Source: Dehalococcoidia bacterium
GTDB lineage: Bacteria > Chloroflexota > Dehalococcoidia > SZUA-161
Direction of reading: 5' to 3'
Assembly (NCBI GenBank): GCA_004376205.1
Contig: SOKG01000008.1
Coordinates: 1 to 8,726 of the forward strand
DNA length: 8,726 nt
Every line of letters begins with the position of its first letter. Positions within the stretch are counted from its first letter, which is position 1. The translations under genes were made by a program, and so were the position numbers. Of the stretch, positions 6,443 through 8,726 are shown in pieces. Under the pieces are notes generated by a model. It was not told the origin of the DNA, searched no databases, and saw only the letters and a program-made list of their open reading frames with translations.

Positions 6443-8149
6443 ATGTTTGACCAGAAAACTCTGGAACAATGCCGAAAATTGATGGAGCAATACGAGGCTG
6501 CTGTCGCTGAGCGGTATCAGGGGAAAGACTTCTCCTCGACTACAGGCTCATCCGGGATACCAATAAAGCCGCTATATACCCCGCTGGACATTCAAGACCT
6601 CGACTTTGAAAAAGATATCGGTGTGCCTGGCTCTTATCCTTACATGAGAAGCAACTACCCCCTGCACTATCAGTTCCAGCCATGGATAAACCAACCGGTA
6701 CACGGATATGGACTGCCAGAGCATACTCGAGAGCGAATGGACAAACTGGCCGAAGCCGGGATGGAGGGCTACTTCGGCGGCCGGGCCTATAACATAGTGG
6801 TTGACGTGCCGACCCACTTTGGAGTCGATCCCGACGAGCCCGATGCGCAAGGGTATATAGGCAAAGATGGAGTGAGTTGCCCCACCGACGAGGATTTCGG
6901 TCGAATGCTCCACGGCATAGACCTCACCACGACCAACATTGTGCTCATAAATGGCGACACCCTCCCTTATCTGGCCCACTTCGTTGCGTATGCCGAGTCT
7001 CAGGGACTGAAGCCAGATCAGCTTCGCGGCAACACCATGAACTGGCAGTTCGGAGCGTGGTATGCTCCCAACCATCTCTGGGAAACCGAGGGCGGCCTGA
7101 AGCTGGCCACTGACCTCATCTGGTTCTGCAGCAAGGAGATGCCCAGATGGAATCACACCAATATCCAGGGTCACGGCATGTCGGAAACAGGCGCCGACGC
7201 TGTCCACCAGATGAGCTACGGTATTGCCACGGCTAGGGCAATCGCTGACTCCTGCGTCGCCGCAGGCATAGACCCCGATTCGTTCATGCCAGGAATAGGG
7301 TTTCAGATAGCCCAGTGTAATGACTTCTTCGAGTATGTTTGCATGTTCAGAGCGTGGCGGAAGCTGTGGGCAAGCATTGCTCGGGAGAGATACGGCTGTA
7401 AGCGGGCATCATCCATGCAGTTGAGGACACACACACATACCTCCTGTTTTGAGTTGACCAGGCAGCAGCCGCTGGTCAACCTGATTCGCAGCGCCTATCA
7501 CGCGCTGGGTGCATGCCTCTCAGGTACAACGGCGATGGAAGTCCCGGCATATGACGAGCCAATCGGCATTCCCACCGAGGAGTCGGCGATTCTGGCACTG
7601 AGGATACAACAGGTCATACGCCATGAGACGGGCATAACCAAGGTGAGCGATCCGCTTGCAGGTTCATACTACGTGGAGTGGCTTACCCACAGGATGGAGC
7701 AGGAAGCAAGAGAAGTCTTGAAGGAAATAGACGATGCCGGCGGTTTCGTGAAGGCGCACAAGAGTGGCATGTTGATGGGCACGTTGCGCAAGCACGCCAG
7801 CGAGTGGCGGCGAGCCATTGATAGCGGGGAAAACGTAATCGTAGGCTGGAACAAGTACGTCGTACCTGAAAAGGAAGAAATCAAACCCTTCCGAGCCGAT
7901 CCTGACGTGGCCAGGATCGCCATAGAACGCATCAAGGAATACAAAGCCAGGCGTGACCAGGCAAAGACAGACGCAGCCCTTAACGCGCTGGTGGCAGCAG
8001 CGGAGCGATTGGACAAAGGTGAGCACGGTCACGTCATGCCGGCGTGCATCGAAGCGGCCAGGGCAAAGGCAACCGCGGGCGAGATATCAAAGACCCTGAG
8101 GAAGGTCTTTAAGTGGGGGCCCCAGTATAGCGTGTCACTGCCGCACTAG
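6443..8149 (+). CDS. Divergent adenosylcobalamin-dependent acyl-CoA mutase, catalytic subunit
   Basis: A 568-residue TIM-barrel subunit of the methylmalonyl-CoA mutase family. Its length and separate B12 subunit match the two-subunit isobutyryl-CoA (IcmA) and 2-hydroxyisobutyryl-CoA (HcmA) mutases. Recognisable landmarks are PW at 80-81, DVPTHFG (121-127), QGLKPDQLRG (187-196), LRTHTHTS (327-334), DEPIGIPTEES (371-381) and DPLAGSYYVE (403-412). It is nonetheless far from known subfamilies: aligned by eye to the Propionibacterium enzyme, Tyr89 becomes Val86, Arg207 becomes Ala208 or Pro209, Tyr243-His244 becomes His244-Gly245, Gln330 becomes His332 and Asn366 becomes Pro368, and there is a six-residue insertion near residues 107-122. 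The substrate is therefore probably not methylmalonyl-CoA, and loss of function cannot be excluded. The ATG has AGGAGG seven bases upstream and lies 45 bases after the transferase-like gene. Confidence 0.9.
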   Translation: MFDQKTLEQCRKLMEQYEAAVAERYQGKDFSSTTGSSGIPIKPLYTPLDIQDLDFEKDIGVPGSYPYMRSNYPLHYQFQPWINQPVHGYGLPEHTRERMDKLAEAGMEGYFGGRAYNIVVDVPTHFGVDPDEPDAQGYIGKDGVSCPTDEDFGRMLHGIDLTTTNIVLINGDTLPYLAHFVAYAESQGLKPDQLRGNTMNWQFGAWYAPNHLWETEGGLKLATDLIWFCSKEMPRWNHTNIQGHGMSETGADAVHQMSYGIATARAIADSCVAAGIDPDSFMPGIGFQIAQCNDFFEYVCMFRAWRKLWASIARERYGCKRASSMQLRTHTHTSCFELTRQQPLVNLIRSAYHALGACLSGTTAMEVPAYDEPIGIPTEESAILALRIQQVIRHETGITKVSDPLAGSYYVEWLTHRMEQEAREVLKEIDDAGGFVKAHKSGMLMGTLRKHASEWRRAIDSGENVIVGWNKYVVPEKEEIKPFRADPDVARIAIERIKEYKARRDQAKTDAALNALVAAAERLDKGEHGHVMPACIEAARAKATAGEISKTLRKVFKWGPQYSVSLPH

Positions 8150-8172
8150 CTGCCAGGCAGCCAACTCAAGGT

Positions 8173-8180
8173 AGGAGGTG
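8173..8180 (+). promoter_or_regulatory. Shine-Dalgarno AGGAGGTG for the TTG start
   Basis: AGGAGGTG lies seven bases before TTG at 8188. This near-perfect site fixes the unusual TTG start of the cobalamin-binding subunit and places the K-x3-E-x-H motif at the residue numbers expected for this domain. Confidence 0.8.
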
Positions 8181-8187
8181 CTGAGAA

Positions 8188-8586
8188 TTGAAATCTAATG
8201 GCAAAGCCAGGGTCCTTTTGGTCAAGCACTGGATGGAGTGCCATGACCGGGGGGTAAAGAGCGTCGTAGCGAGTCTGAGGGATGCCGGTTTCGAGGTGGT
8301 CTATATTGTGTATATGCGGCCGGAAGAGGTAGTAGCCTCGGCCCTTGAGGAGGATGTGGACGTGATAGGGATGAGTTTCTCAACGGGGGCCTATGATGCT
8401 CACGTACCGGAGGTGATGAAGCTGCTGAAAGAAAAAGGAATGGAAGACGTGATGGTGCTGGTTGGAGGCCTGATACCGGATGAGGACGTTGATTGGCTGA
8501 AGAAAGAAGGCATCAGGGAGATATTCGGCGCCGGCTCAGACTTAAACCAGTTGATCGAGCTGGTAGGCACTGCGGCTCGCAAGTAG
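8188..8586 (+). CDS. Cobalamin-binding small subunit of the acyl-CoA mutase
   Basis: A 132-residue Rossmann-like B12 domain, close to the size of IcmB/HcmB. It should bind adenosylcobalamin base-off, with His19 as lower cobalt ligand, and dock on the catalytic subunit encoded just upstream. Motifs: K13-x3-E17-x-H19-x2-G22 (the DxHxxG region), GMSFSTGAYDAHVP at 61-74, and VGGLIPDED at 92-100. Two departures stand out: Glu17 for the usual Asp that hydrogen-bonds the ligand His, and Trp15 for the Gly of KxGxDGHDRG. Known members also have GAH or AGH where this one has GAY (67-69). The start is TTG with a near-perfect Shine-Dalgarno site, 38 bases after the catalytic subunit. Assignment as the partner of that subunit is firm by family and position. 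Confidence 0.93.
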   Translation: MKSNGKARVLLVKHWMECHDRGVKSVVASLRDAGFEVVYIVYMRPEEVVASALEEDVDVIGMSFSTGAYDAHVPEVMKLLKEKGMEDVMVLVGGLIPDEDVDWLKKEGIREIFGAGSDLNQLIELVGTAARK

Positions 8587-8603
8587 CTAGTGCGTAACTG
8601 CCC

Positions 8604-8658
8604 CCGAGTAGCCGTCGTCCGTTATATAGCTGTTGTGAGCGATACTTCGGATATTTTT
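8604..8658 (+). terminator. Possible terminator after the mutase operon
   Basis: CCGAGTA (8604-8610) can pair with TACTTCGG (8643-8650) if one base bulges, and TATTTTT follows at 8652-8658. The loop is long and the stem imperfect, so support is weak. It sits where a terminator is needed, 18 bases past the stop and before the end of a convergent gene. Confidence 0.2.
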
Positions 8659-8669
8659 GAGGCAGCCTG

Positions 8670-8726
8670 TCACGGTTCCAGCGGGACAACGATCGCGAGA
8701 ATTATGTAGACAAGGACGCCCACCAG
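8670..8726 (-). CDS. C-terminal end of a PspC-like membrane protein (partial)
   Basis: The minus strand is open from the window edge to a TGA at 8672-8670 and encodes LVGVLVYIILAIVVPLEP. This is a hydrophobic segment followed by a short polar tail. Its pattern, a small residue then (L/V)YIIL and a proline-glutamate ending, matches the end of the PspC domain, a small membrane domain named from the phage shock response. Only 18 codons are in the window, so this rests on pattern alone; any short membrane protein could end this way. It is convergent with the mutase operon and looks unrelated to it. Confidence 0.45.
   Translation of the reverse strand: MVGVLVYIILAIVVPLEP

Noticed and set aside
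7427..7436. (AC)5 run in the mutase gene as a phase-variable microsatellite
   Set aside because: Five dinucleotide units are short for slippage-based switching, and the run encodes the conserved RTHxxT motif region of the enzyme in frame.
6443..8586. Simple annotation as methylmalonyl-CoA mutase
   Set aside because: The Tyr89, Arg207 and His244 equivalents are all missing, so that substrate assignment is not supported.
1..8726. Insertion sequences, CRISPR arrays, integrase or attachment sites
   Set aside because: No transposase-like frame, regularly spaced repeat or tRNA-associated direct repeat was seen.

Overview
The window looks like a catabolic acyl-CoA island in a mid-GC bacterium, by my count about 45-55% GC in most stretches and locally above 60%. 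Translation signals are AGGAGG-type Shine-Dalgarno sites with ATG, GTG and TTG starts. The gene set (acyl-CoA ligase, acyl-CoA dehydrogenase, nitronate-monooxygenase-like flavoprotein, family I CoA-transferase-like protein, two-subunit B12 acyl-CoA mutase) is the kind found in anaerobic or facultative degraders in Desulfobacterota, Chloroflexota or Clostridia. I cannot place the taxon from the sequence alone.

Layout: three genes run leftward and three run rightward from a divergent promoter region at about 4323-4606. Leftward come an AMP-forming acyl-CoA ligase (4322-2673), an acyl-CoA dehydrogenase (2598-1474) and, after a 268-base gap with its own candidate promoter, a nitronate-monooxygenase-like FMN protein (1205-108). 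Rightward come a fused alpha/beta CoA-transferase-superfamily protein (4607-6397), a mutase catalytic subunit (6443-8149) and a separate cobalamin-binding subunit (8188-8586). These three are 38-45 bases apart and probably form one operon. At the right edge, the minus strand carries the last 18 codons of what looks like a PspC-type membrane protein, which is unrelated to the island.

The most interesting point is the mutase. Its fold and B12 domain are recognisable, but nearly every signature residue around the substrate and adenosyl group of methylmalonyl-CoA mutase is changed (equivalents of Tyr89, Arg207, Tyr243-His244, Gln330 and Asn366). The B12 subunit has Glu for the Asp of the DxHxxG motif. 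The CoA-transferase-like protein has Tyr where the catalytic Glu of true CoA-transferases should lie, and it resembles the IpdA/IpdB ring-cleaving hydrolase of steroid degradation joined into one chain. IpdC of that pathway is a nitronate-monooxygenase-family protein, and the pathway also uses a CoA ligase and an acyl-CoA dehydrogenase.

My working hypothesis (inference) is a pathway in which an alicyclic or branched acid is activated to its CoA thioester, desaturated, rearranged by an unusual B12 mutase and cleaved by an IpdAB-like hydrolase. The divergent promoters have good sigma-70 matches, their -35 boxes lie in a perfect 8-bp inverted repeat, and a 12-bp palindrome between them is a candidate operator. 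Its 9-base core recurs upstream of the flavoprotein gene, which suggests common control.
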